Position numbers and translations under genes: made by a program. Shown here in pieces: positions 1 to 11,127 of a stretch of DNA of 64,000 bases; position 1 is the stretch's first letter; every line of letters starts with the position of its first letter. Origin of the DNA: Mytilinidion resinicola (Eukaryota > Ascomycota > Dothideomycetes > Mytilinidiales > Mytilinidiaceae); contig NW_022985465.1 of NCBI RefSeq assembly GCF_010093595.1, positions 264,115-328,114 of the forward strand. The letters are read 5' to 3'. Below the pieces are notes generated by a model. That model did no database searches and was not told the origin of the DNA. It worked only from the letters and a program-made list of their open reading frames with translations.

Positions 1-563
<563 letters not shown>

Positions 564-1617
564 AGGATACGTCTGGAGAGGAATTGGGTGCCGAGTTGCG
601 GGAGAAATGAATTGCGGACTGGAGAGGCCTATGGCTATTCCACCATGGCGTTCCATACTAGGCTTCAGGTTCCATCAATCGTCATTCAAGCAATGTGAAC
701 ATGTTCCCTACGTTTGAGAAATTCCACCAATGTGCAAAACCTTCGATCAAATGAACAGGAACCGGTGGTTTCAATCGCCTTACACTAAAGAGAGATAGCG
801 ACGCGAAGGAACGGCACGTACCACCTTGAAACACCCTTCCCATCCAAAACACCATGAAAATAGTATCACGTGATTTGGCGTTTCTCTGGTGATTGCGTCA
901 TACATTACCAGATTCTGAGAAATCACGACCCTTCACTTTCCATTAACCAGACCAGATTCACGTCACATTGCATGTAGAAACACCAGATTAACCCAAATAG
1001 TAGTCTTCTCTATCATCTCACTACCTACACTAACCAGCCCAGATTTTGTTCTACTCAAGAAACCACGATCTTCATATCTAGTCATCCAATCAACAACAAC
1101 ACGAAAGCTCGCACGCATGGTGCGAACGAAAGCCGTTAAAGCTAGCCTTAACAGACACGGAGGGTAGGTGGATAGACAGAATCGTAGTGCAGCACGGGAA
1201 AAAGCTGTCAACAAAAGGCCCATAGATCATAGGTAGCTCCCAAACGCCTAGAAATGTAGGGGTGGTTCCTAGGAGGGAGGAAGAAGCAAAGAGAAAGGAG
1301 ATGGGTAGGGGTGGAATTCTGGGATGTGCAAAAGGAAAAAAGGGTATGAACACAAATGGTAGAAAAATCAAGCTAACGCCGCGCTATGCTGCTGTTGCCG
1401 CTAGACAAACAGGAATTCCCAGAAGTGCAGAGAAGTATGGTTGTGGAGGTGTCGGGACTCCACGGATTGAACAGGAGTCGTGTTGAGTGTTTGGGTGAAT
1501 CGTTGGTAAAAGAACTAGGTCGAGTCGGCAGCATCGTGATGTCGTCAGGACTCGAAAAGCATTAACAGGTTACAACCGTGGACAGTGTTGTCTTTAGTCA
1601 AGCAACTAATACGTTTG
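564..1617. other. Convergent intergenic region
   Basis: About 1 kb between the 3' ends of the ubiquitin fusion (+) and the FHA gene (-). It should hold the 3' untranslated regions of both. Reading frames here are short, start without context and resemble no family. I see no RNA gene or repeat. Confidence 0.5.
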
Positions 1618-3256
1618 CTAGTGTCGTGGGCGCTTCCAGTAGTATTGCTGGGAAAGATTAGTCTCGGAGTCTGCAATAGAGTGCGCATTTTCGCGCAAGA
1701 GAACATACCTTGTGCGATTTCCGCACTGACCGGAGACCGGAGCCGCCAATGCCACCAACTACGGCGTCTCGCCGCATCTGATCAGAATCCATCTCGGGCA
1801 CGTAGTAGAATTCGTTCTCGAGGGGCTTTCCAGCAGCATCTTTGCCCTCCCGGTTAATCTCCCCTACACACGGAGTATTGTCCAGTATCTTCTTGAGCTC
1901 TAGAGAAGTGAGGTCTGCGGATTCAGGAGTTGCGGTGGCCCTGCTCGACGAAGCGCTGGATTTTAGCTCTTTTGGTAGGTTGCCGAAGATGGTAGAGAGA
2001 GGAATTGAATGAAGGCGGGAGAAGGCCAATTGGTTGATAACGTGGTTCTTAATGGGCGACTCATTCATCCTCCGCGACTCGGAGCCAGGATGTTGCTGCG
2101 GGGACCGAGAGGCAGCAAGAGGGCGGCGGCGACGCTGAGTCGGTGTGGTGTTGCTGCTCCAGGCAGTCATAGAAGCCATACGCGGTAGTAGATTCGCTCC
2201 GAAAGGCCCGAAAGAGTGCACTACTGGATCGTTCTCTTCGTCTTCATCTGACAAGTCCTCCAAAAATCCATTGTTCAACAATGCGTCCTTCGAGTCATTT
2301 GCAGAAACATATCTCGAGAGTGCAGGCCGCGACGGGGAGCCAGCTAGAGAAGCCGCAACAGCAGCAGCGACTCCGTTGTCCACCGCTACATCTTCATCTT
2401 CGAAGACTTGGATGGGCCCGGCTTGTGGAACAATATCATCGTCAACATCCAAGAACGTTGATGATTCGGTAAAGTTCGGCTGGTGAATTGGGCTCTGTGA
2501 AGTAGGCGACCTAGGAATCACTGGAGGGCTGGAAGCAATGTGATCGGCGACATGACGGCGGCTGGGCGATTCCTCAATCCATGCTGAGTCCGAGTCTGGT
2601 TGCGAGTCGAATGACAGGCTCCTCCCAACTAGAGGCCATATGATCAGCACGCGAGTGTCTTGAACATCCACCATGATATCCGCCTCGGGGTTGTTCGACA
2701 CGAACGATTGCCCCTTGGTCAATACGTAGACCTGTCCCCGGCAGTGAATCTTTGCACCATTCCATCCCAAGCATTGTACCTCGACATAGCCCTCCGGGTA
2801 AGACGCGTCGGATGCGTGGTAGGCGGCTTGGACATGGACGCGTGAAATGGCGCGATTTGAAGATAGCTGATAGTCCGAGGAGTTCGAGGACCTTCCCATT
2901 CGTACGGGCTCGCCATTGAGGGGGAGATCTACAGAGGGAACTGCTCCGAGGGGAACACGTTCCGAGAGAGTCGACATGGTACGCTGGAGACCAGGACGTA
3001 TACTACGCGTAGGCGATGAGGGCAGAATGCCCGTAGAGGACGTGGGCACAGGCGTCGGGTAGTACTCGAGCTTTGCTCTTGGATGGGAGGGAGAATCTTC
3101 CTCATACTTGCGTTTTGAGGATTGTGGACGCGGAAACGGTGACGAGGACAGCGGTTCGAACGCGGGAAGCAGAGACGGCGGCCGCGTGAGTCCTGGCTGC
3201 TGTGGAGATGCTGAAGACAGCAACCGAGGGGCGTCTTGTCTGGAAGAGGAGTCCAT
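1618..3256 (-). CDS. FHA-domain protein, Tos4-like
   Basis: A 525-residue protein in two exons (3256-1709 and 1647-1618) around a 61-nt intron with donor GTATGT and acceptor CCCAG. The short last exon supplies the ending QYYWKRPRH, which completes the C-terminal block TPCVGEI...GKPLENEFYYVPE shared by fungal FHA proteins of this type. The FHA domain lies at roughly residues 100-208, with the phosphopeptide-binding elements MGRSS and SRVH visible. The rest is Ser/Pro-rich and probably disordered. Longer frames upstream use only GTG; the ATG at 3256 is the first in frame and has A at -3 and G at +4, so I chose it. Yeast Tos4 is a G1/S-regulated chromatin protein that binds phosphothreonine partners; that role is inferred here. 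SBF/MCB-like sites lie upstream. Divergent from the L1-domain gene. Confidence 0.85.
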
Positions 3257-4776
3257 TGTGCAGAGAAGGCGTATAGACGCGACTGGGATGCGGCGTGATA
3301 GCAGTGACACGCTCAGCGACTCGGACGAGGAGGACGCGAAGCAGTGGTGGTGGTGGAGAGAGAGGCAGAGAACCAGTGTGGATCTAAGAAGGTCAGAGTC
3401 TGGCGGCCATGAGGGTAACTGAAGAAGAGGAGGTCACGTCGAGGCGGCCGGTGGTGGAGAGGCTGGGACTGGGTTTCGCGGGTGTGGATTCACGACGCGC
3501 TACCCTATGAAGCTCGGACTGGGATACTTCGTGCCAAGACCACCCGGGTAACGAGCAGAGCGGGCATTCTCGCGATGCAGCAAATTACAGGCCTGCTTGT
3601 ACAAAGGTACTACAATGACTTGTTGGAATTACTGCATTGGCGCTCTGCAGAGTGCGATATCAGATTCACGGTTTCCATCGTGTCCCTCAAAGCAGCAGGA
3701 CATTCACCCTATCGACTTGCAAATTGAGGCTGCATAACTGGCACAGTCCGACACAATATAGCCTCTCCCACCCGCCCGTCGGATGTCGATGCTCGGCCGC
3801 CAGCCCCGACGCGAAGGCGCCGATGCTGCCCTTCAGCGTGTGCGTTTCGCGCGGCACGCCTCCATTAGCCGGTTCTGGCACAAGCAAGGACGCTGGTGCG
3901 CCGTGACTGCAGCCCACTGCGTCTTTGGCTTCACTCTCTGCATGAACGACTCCTCGTAAATCAAGATTCTCGCGCCCCGGCAGACCGCTCTTTTCCACCG
4001 TCATCCTGAGCGTCCGCGTGTGCCGCAAGATTGCATGTCGACCCCACATGCCAGTTTGCTAGCGGCGCCTGCAACGGCGCGAAGAATCCAAAGAAGAGCG
4101 ACGTCGACGCGTCTTCAAACCGTGACAGTGACCCGAGCGGGGGCGTGGGTTTCAAATTGGTGGTACGCGCGGGTCAGCTTGAGGCGAAGAGAAGCATCGC
4201 GTGGACATTTGTATGTAGGGAACCATGCCGCCGTCTTCCTTCAGGCCTTCAATCGAAGCTTCTGAAGCGCAGTGTCGCGCGTCAGGGCGGCATCTTAGAT
4301 GGAAGATCAGATCGTGTCTTGGGCAGGTCAGGTCTCGAAGAAGGCGCGCGGCACGCGATGGCATCAAGTCCAGCCGAGGTGATCGCCGGAGGCCAAAAGT
4401 AGCCAAACTCGTATGCAAATAGTAGGTGCAGTAAGCCGTGTAATATGGAGTTGAGCTTAGGGAGCAAGGAAAACGAGTTGTGCTAGCATTCGCGTAACCT
4501 GATCCATTTTTGTTCTGACAGCGGGGAGCTAATGGACATGAGACGTTGTAACTCGGACAAGATGCAGGGCCCAAAAGCTGTGTTATACCTTTGTACCAGG
4601 TGGTATTGCGGAGGACGAGGACGAGGACGCGGACGCTGGACGCTGGACGCGGACGCTAGCCGCGGGGTTGAAAGAATACGACCCACATTCGGATAAATCA
4701 TCGGCCCGAACGAACTTTTTTGCGCCTCCAGCTTCAACTGCAGGTGCCCTCTCGAACACCACATTAAGCCGCAGCG
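3257..4776. promoter_or_regulatory. Shared divergent promoter region with SBF/MCB-like sites
   Basis: 1.5 kb separates the starts of the Tos4-like gene (-) and the L1-domain gene (+). TTTCGCG occurs at 3474-3480 and 3845-3851; its reverse complement CGCGAAA matches the SBF consensus CRCGAAA. A palindromic MCB-type ACGCGT lies at 4107-4112. A short GGACGC-type hexamer repeat runs from about 4609 to 4665, just before the L1-domain gene. Open frames in this stretch are unconvincing. Regulation by SBF is inferred from motif plus gene identity. Confidence 0.4.
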
Positions 4777-6157
4777 ATGACGAAAGAAATCGCTTTAACG
4801 ACCAAGGTCCAGCAGGGGACGCCGTATCAGCTCGATCCCAATCAGGTGCGCACACCATCATCACCGAAATTGCGTGCAGACATTGCTAGCTAACAAAATG
4901 TCACAGACCCTCAAAGCAGCTCAAGCCCTTGTCAGTCACATCCAGAAAGAGCAGAAGCGCCTTGAGAGCGCATCCGAGAAAAAGGACCTCCTAGCCACCG
5001 GCGACGGCGAAGACGAAGCACACGAGAAGGTCCCCGTCTGGCTCATCCTGGGAACGAAGAAATTCATACAAGACCAGAAGCGCCTGAAGCCCTCAAAGAT
5101 TGCTCTACCCCACCCATTCGGCTCTCCCGATGCGAGAGTGTGTTTGATCACGGTGGACCCTCAGCGCGCCTTCAAGAATCTGATCGCTGAACCGACTTTC
5201 CCAGCCTCTGTTTCTTCCCGAATTTCTCGAGTCATTGGTATTAGTGTATGCATTGCCTTCGATATTCTCCCTTCTCTAGCGCAACAGCTATGCTGACAGC
5301 TTTGGTTCCAGAAATTGAAAGCTAAATATAAGAGCTACGAATCCCGGAGACAACTCTTCGCCGAGTACGACGTCTTCCTCGCCGATGAGAGAATAGTGAC
5401 ATTTTTAGTTGCTACGCTGGGAAAGATCTTCTACGGTACAACTGCAAAGAAACCACTGCCTGTCAACTTGACGGCCGGAGTGAAGACTCAGAAAGACGAG
5501 AATGGGAAGAAATCCAAAGTCGGTGTCAAGAAGGGTGAGACGGTAGTTGGAACCCCAGAGGCGGTTGGAAAGGAAATTGGGGCAGCTCTGAACGCTGCAC
5601 TCGTTCACATCAGCCCAAGCGTGTCTACCGCTATTCGAGTGGCCACGGCGGATATGGCTCCCAAGGACATCGCCGAGAACGTGGAGGCAGTGGTCGAAGG
5701 CTTGACAGCTAAATTCGTGTCAAAGGGATGGCGGAACGTGCGGAGCGTGCATATCAAAGGTCCTAACACGATGGCTCTACCAGTCTGGCTGGCGGAAGAG
5801 TTGTGGGTTGAGGATGCAGATGTGCTGGAAGAGAAGTGGAAGCCGAAGGAGTTTGTCAGGGAAGAGGGTCTCAGCAAGAAGAAGCGGAAGTGGGAAGAAT
5901 GGGAGGACGAGATGCTTGACGATGATGAGAAGGTCCTTATTCGGGAGAGGAAGCCGAAGAAGTCGAAGAAGGTCAAGAAGCCGGAGGCGGACAAGGCCGT
6001 CGTAGATGACCTTGCCAAAGAGACCGCATCGCGGAAGCAGAAGCTCAAGGAGCAAAAGACAGAGGCTTTGAAAGCGATTGAAGCACCTCCGATCAAAGCG
6101 CCGGAGGTGATCGAGAAGAAGAAGAAGTCAAAAAAGCGGCAAGCTGTGGCGGCGTAG
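4777..6157 (+). CDS. Ribosomal L1-domain ribosome biogenesis protein (Utp30/Cic1 family)
   Basis: Three exons (4777-4845, 4907-5245, 5312-6157) encode 417 residues. Introns carry GTGCGC/CAG and GTATGC/CAG ends and leave the frame intact. The N-terminal ~300 residues follow the ribosomal-protein-L1 fold family: QTLKAAQALVSHIQKEQ, KVPVWLILGTKKFI, YDVFLADERI and FYGTTAKKPLPV are recognisable. The C-terminal ~100 residues are a Lys/Glu-rich basic tail (KKKRKWEEWEDE, KKSKKVKK) typical of nucleolar proteins. Family members Utp30 and Cic1 (human RSL1D1) bind pre-rRNA during subunit assembly; the nucleolar role here is inferred. I cannot separate the Utp30 and Cic1 branches by eye. Start chosen as the ATG that splices in frame into the L1 domain. 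Confidence 0.88.
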
Positions 6158-6347
6158 TGTGTTCCACGGCTAGGTTTGTCGGAAAATGGCGTTATGGATA
6201 CGATATCATGGCAACTGTGAGGTAGAAATACTGTTCATTCTCTTCCCATCTTCATACACATTGACTATACATTTCGTGCCGGGCTGTCCTCAAGCATGAT
6301 GCAAAGCCCCTGACTCCAACTCCTAACCGTTCCAGTACATCTCGCTT

Positions 6348-7391
6348 TCACAGCTCGATCTGGCCTCCTTCCTTTTGGACCGTGAGCTCTTTCGATTTCC
6401 CGTGGACTGGACCATAATAGGTCTTGAACACATCAATCAACACCTTGTCGGTCAATTGCATGTGTCCGCCTTCCGTCTCCTTGAAGACTAGTCCTCCCTT
6501 CTCATCCAACTTCTTCAACCCAATCCAATCTTCTTTATATATCGTCCGATTCCGCAATGGCTCCACAACCCCAGACGTTAGGTTCGTCACCTGCGCGAAC
6601 CACCCGGACGCTTTGGGGATAACGGTCGTATCGTCCTCTGTCGAAGCATCAGTCTAGCTCAGAAACCAAGCCGTCCTCTTCTTACCAAACAGATACATGA
6701 CAAACTTCTCCAAGCTCGCCAGGTTCTTCGCATACGTCTCGTTCTTTATAGCGCGCTCGTTGTTAATGTCCGCCAGGAAATTCGAGTGCTCCAAGTACTC
6801 CTCCGTCGGCTCCCCGGTGCTCGTATTGCAGGAGCGGTAGTATTGCGCCGGCACGAGATGCGACTGCACGTAGTTCGACCATGTGTTCGTTCGTAGTAAT
6901 GCCATCGCGCCCTTACATAGCCAGTCTGTTGCGCCACATGCTTGAAACTCTGCTATCCCGTTGTGTTGACTTCCAAACGTGACCAAGTTCCGCACAGGCG
7001 GGACATTGCAGCGCTCAATGAAGCCCCTCAGGAACTGACCGCCCTGGGAGAAACCGAGGGCGTTGACGGCGGGTGCGGTAGACAGTATAGGGTGTGATGC
7101 GAGGTCGGCGCATACTTGCGCGATCTGGTCTGTCGTGTTTCCGAAGAAGGTTGCCGTCCGGTCGCTGCCTGCGTCTTCGTCGAGTCGGATCTGGTACACA
7201 AAAGTGCCTGGGTTTGTTTCGCTGGCTAGCTCGGCCACGGCGGCCAGGCCATCGGCGGCGTAGTTGTCGCCTAGGCCGTGCCAGATGATGAGGGGGAGTG
7301 GTTCCGATTCGGTGCTGAGGGTGGCTGGGGAGGGGAGGGCAGAAACGGAGGTCAGGAGGAGTACGGGGGCGAGGAGTGTTGATGAATGCAT
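6348..7391 (-). CDS. Palmitoyl-protein thioesterase (PPT1 family)
   Basis: Two exons (7391-6686 and 6637-6348) joined across a 48-nt intron (GTAAGA/CAG) give 331 residues. The exon joint restores the family stretch LFEDDTTVIPKASGWF. A hydrophobic signal peptide covers about residues 1-19. Catalytic features visible are the WHGLGDN oxyanion-loop motif (residues 37-43), the nucleophile Ser115 in GFSQGG, and the histidine in GGHMQL near residue 294. PPT1 enzymes remove thioester-linked fatty acyl groups from cysteines of lipidated proteins inside lysosomes; in fungi a vacuolar location is expected. N-glycosylation sequons (NTT, NTST, NET) suit a secretory-route enzyme. Length is normal for the family. 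Without the intron the frame would end early at a false stop at 6654. Confidence 0.93.
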
Positions 7392-8319
7392 CTTGAGTTA
7401 GCAGTTGAGGGTGTTTGGATTTGAGAAGAACAGCCCTGGGGCGCAGAAGGCAGAGGCGAACTGCCGTCGAAAGGACTTCTCAGCACGGCCTTGAGAGGGA
7501 AATGCCCCGATATATGACCTTGTTCTGGGTTCTCTGGCCATGATTAGACCTCACTCGATCGATGCTGATCTCGGCTGGGAAGTAAGCGTCACAGCGTTTC
7601 AAGCCAGAGAATAGATCCTAGCACTTGGACCTCGCGATCGAGGAGGCCGCTCCAATATCTTGGAAAACGGCGGTCGATGCGGCAGGCGCGGCCCGGCAAG
7701 AACCCTAGTTCAGATGGCCGAATCACACCCTAAGTCCCGATGTGATTGCTTCTACGCGAGCTCACGGCACATCGTGTTCCCCACTGTAAACCCCCGTATC
7801 ATTGTAAGTAGGCACGTACAAAGGTAGGGTTGACTGTGCCGTGGCACGTTAATGCACTCGAAACCAACCGGCCCCGCCTTGTGCATCAGAGGCACAATGG
7901 AGATGCGGGCGAGGCGGGGAAGAGCGGAGGGTCAGTGATACTCCCTATACAGTGATAGTACCCCCAGCCACGGACCCCTATCACTATACCTAGCTTTTAC
8001 TGTACCACAGTATCGTTCCCCACCGAAGCTGTGCGCCTGCCCAACGCAAAGCTGTGCGCCTGCTTAACGCAAGGAGGGCGGCGCGGCGCCAATCGTTGTC
8101 GACTGATCTATGCACCCTGGCGGGGCTAGTCAAATTTCCTCAATTCATCGAGCCTCACCTCGCATGAACATGTTCGCTCTGTGCGTTTTCCTTTTGTCAT
8201 TATATATATATATTGCTTGTGGTTGTGCTCGTTTGCCCACTATTCGTCTTGAGAAGCTCACTCTACATTTGAGCTTGAATTCAACAGCGATATCTTTATC
8301 GTCACCGTCTTCAACGAAC
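7392..8319. other. Intergenic region with a short tandem duplication
   Basis: Upstream of the PPT1 gene. A 22-23-bp unit starting AAGCTGTGCGCCTGC is present twice in tandem at 8026-8047 and 8049-8070. The stretch 7935-7990 contains related inverted words (CAGTGATAG, CTATCACTATA). No coding region is supported. Confidence 0.5.
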
Positions 8320-9170
8320 ATGTCCAGGCAGCTTCCGTGAGTTTCCTAGGATCTTGATGTTCCTCATCTTCTAATCGTGCGTGGCAGACCACTCTCAATC
8401 CCTACCCGTTCAAATCCAGCACTTCCTGGAGTTCAGGCCCTCATTCGTGGCGTCCCTGCCCAACAGGAGACGTCGTTCGGCCTCCTCATGCCATCGTCAA
8501 CCAATGGGCATCCATATGCTAATTCGAATTATGCCGCATGTGGGACAATCTTTCCCGCTTCTCAAACCCGCTGCGATCGATTCATTGCGGCATCGGATAA
8601 TCGCCAATCACTAGCAACTCCGCGGTCCCCTTCGTATGCGGAGACAAGAGTGAATGGGACCCAAGTAACCGGTCGCAGGCCCTCCGACTCCTCAAGCATC
8701 TCCGATTCTCCACCCTCACTTGGGGACCGCTTCTGGCCTTCACGAGCCAAAGACGAGTCGAAAAGGCGGCGCGGGAACAAGCGGCCCGTTCAAAGCACAG
8801 CGAGAGGCTGAAGAGACTTGAGGGTCATATTCTAGCAACCCCGTACCACTCAAAGCTCGTAGCCACTCCTGAATTAAATTCACGCAATTCTCAACTGAGT
8901 GGTTTGACATATACCAAGGATGTCGTGCTAGAGGCTACTATTCATGCTCTAGAGAGCCAGGCCATCCAGATCAGAGACCAGGACACCTTGAGCAAAAAAT
9001 AGGACTCTCTAATTGAATACCAGGCCTAGCTAATCCAAAGATTCTGTAATTGTACTCCACAACCATCCACTGTTTCAGCACGTATTAACCACACCATCAG
9101 CTCAACGTGGAACCTGATTTCCGGGCCCCCCGATACTCTCGAGCAACCATTTCGACCTGCTCGTTTATGA
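8320..9170 (+). pseudogene. Broken gene for an unknown coiled-coil-type protein
   Basis: Exon 8320-8336 (MSRQL) splices at GTGAGT/CAG onto 8388, giving a Ser/Pro-rich stretch that reaches GDRFWPSRAKDES. At the four-A run 8761-8764 the frame slips. The next frame continues without a break as KAAREQAARSKHSERLKRLE, a charged helix, then runs to a TAG at 9000. The same frame goes on beyond that TAG and another at 9027 (both read as possible CAG-to-TAG changes) with coiled-coil-like residues until a stop at 9168-9170. Adding one A in the run would join the two parts. I do not recognise the family; the basic helix plus heptad-like stretch suggests a DNA-binding or dimerising protein, but this is only an impression. 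Alternatively, an intron I cannot see joins the frames and the stop at 9000 is genuine. Confidence 0.45.
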
Positions 9171-9656
9171 CCGCTTTAGTCCTAGTCCAGCTTCTTGCCC
9201 TCATCAAGGCCATGTCCCTCCTCTCGCGTGGGCTATCATTTTTTTCGTGGGTCCTCTCCCTCAACAGAAATATTCAGTTGGTGGTATACCTTCGGTTTCC
9301 TTTCTTTTCAAGCACACCAGGGCAACAAGGAGTGGCAACCTGTCTGTCATCGGCTTGTGAGGCTGCCTCTCCGACATATGCTTCTGCCACATCGTGGACC
9401 AGTCCAAGTAGCATGCACCTGGGTGAGGGATTGTTCTCATCCATCCGATTCGTGCCGTTTTCTTCATCTTCTCCATGGAATGTAGGGATAGTAGTATCGA
9501 CCGCTCAACCGCATCCATAGTCTCTAGTTCGAAATCGCGACCGACTTTACCAGGCGTATTCACTTTTTAGTTAGTGGTAAGCTTGTGCTAGTAACTGGTA
9601 TTCAATCAAAACTCTATTCCTCACACGATCATTCCCCGGCCCTCATTGTATCACTT
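9171..9656. other. Intergenic region, no supported gene
   Basis: Between the pseudogene and the small minus-strand protein. The longest frame (about 9107-9520) overlaps the pseudogene, has no family resemblance and no plausible start, so I do not annotate it. Confidence 0.4.
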
Positions 9657-10005
9657 CTATCCCGTAAAGGCCACACTCTGGCTCGCCTGCCCCGCAGCCT
9701 TCTTATCCAGTGCAATGTTCGTATTCAACTTGGTGGTCTCCTGAGTGATCTTCGCCGATTGGTCACTTCCTTGCGCCTGCTCAATCTGTAAATGAAGCAC
9801 CTCACACTTCAACTTCAAGACCTTGTTCTTGATCTTCCCATTCTGCAAAGCCGTTGCGGCAGCTCCACTCGCAGCAGCTATGGCGGGGTTGAAGGCGTCG
9901 GTTTCGGCGGATTCGGCAGTCCTTCGTGCGGCAGAAATGATCGCAACGTCGGTGGGGTCGACGTTGGCGAGACGTTCGCCACTACCCACCAGTGCTTACA
10001 GACAT
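9657..10005 (-). CDS. Small conserved-looking fungal protein, frameshifted start
   Basis: The frame 9989-9657 encodes about 110 residues with protein-like composition: ANVDPTDVAIISAARRTAES, then NGKIKNKVLKLK, then an Ala/Gln-rich helix ending AGQASQSVAFTG. It contains no in-frame ATG at all. An ATG at 10005-10003 opens MSVSTGG in another frame and hits a stop after seven codons. Removing one G from the GGG run at 9984-9986 (read on the minus strand) would join that start to the long frame as MSVSTGGSGERLAN. So either the locus is a young pseudogene or the assembly has a one-base error. Function unknown; it looks like a short, Ala-rich helical protein with no signal peptide or membrane segment. 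Confidence 0.5.
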
Positions 10006-11127
10006 CTGCCCTGTAGGCCAGGTCCAGTATAGATTGAATTGATTATTACTCTTTCTTCCAAAAACGAAACGTGTTCATCGGTCCCGCAACGAAGAATCTT
10101 TTCTTGCAGACATGAAAGAACCCGGGAGGTCATCGCTGGAAGCTGTGACCGCCGCCGTGACTGGCAGACCGGGTGACTGGCAGACCGGGTGGCTGGCTGG
10201 TCCACAAACGCTGACGGATGCGAAGATATGCGAGCCAGTCGGTGGTAAAGACGCACACGGCCAGCCCCACTTCAACAGACCGAAGGCCTACTGGCCAAAC
10301 CGCCGGCTGAGCGCTGCGGTTGGGCTCTCAGCAAGCTGTAGTTAAGGAGAGGGCCGACCTCGGGAGAGACGGGACGGAAGCTGGCGGAGTCACGGGCAAG
10401 GAGGCGTGCCGGCAGTGCGAATGAATGCAGCGTGCCTGGCAAGCATCCCGAATCTGGCGGCCCTGGCCTTGCAGCGTCCAAAATAGCAGCCGTCGCCGTT
10501 GTGATGCATGGGGCTCGCGTGTGCAGCGCCTTCCACGGGTCGCAGTGCAGAGCAGGAAGTCGTACCTTTGTAAGAACAGCTGGCGGATGGATACGAAGAA
10601 ATCATGGCCGCACCTCGACCGCTATTCCACACCCACTACTGCTCCCGAGTCTGCCTTCTGCTCAGCCCGGCGAGGCCCACGCACCCTGTCGGCGTCGTGC
10701 GCGTACAGCGTCGTCATTTGCAAACCCAGCCTTGCCGTGCATGCCGCCGCCTCAACCACCAGCGACACCATCGACGACACCACTGTTGGCGCAGTCCACT
10801 GCACTCGCACCCGGCCCCGGGCACCCTCGACTCGTCCGCACTGCTCTCCGCCGCCGCCGCCGCCTCTCCATGCCCTCGCGACACTGCCATCGTCCTGCCA
10901 GCGGCCGTGTATAGCTCGCCCGCCGGCGCCCTTGACCTCCTGCACGTCACTCGTTGTGGCTCTGATCCGGCCGACGCTCGTTCCCGTTTCCTTGGCGGCT
11001 TGCGACGAGTGCGAAGCTTTCCAAGCGTCTTCTGCCGCCCGCCTCGACACCGACCACACGCCTCGCACCCACGACGACGCCAGTTCGCAGAGCCGCGCGC
11101 CATTGCCCAGCGACCGCGGCGGATTAA
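10006..11127. other. Upstream region of the Bst1 gene
   Basis: GC- and pyrimidine-rich leader or promoter DNA. A 16-bp unit TGACTGGCAGACCGGG is exactly duplicated in tandem at 10158-10173 and 10174-10189. Several long overlapping frames (10425-11222 +, 10622-11317 -) exist in every phase, which is expected from low stop density in GC-rich DNA. None has domain character. Confidence 0.5.

Noticed and set aside
9107..9520. 137-codon plus-strand frame with hydrophobic stretch
   Set aside because: Begins with a non-ATG codon, overlaps the end of the pseudogene and has no consistent protein features.
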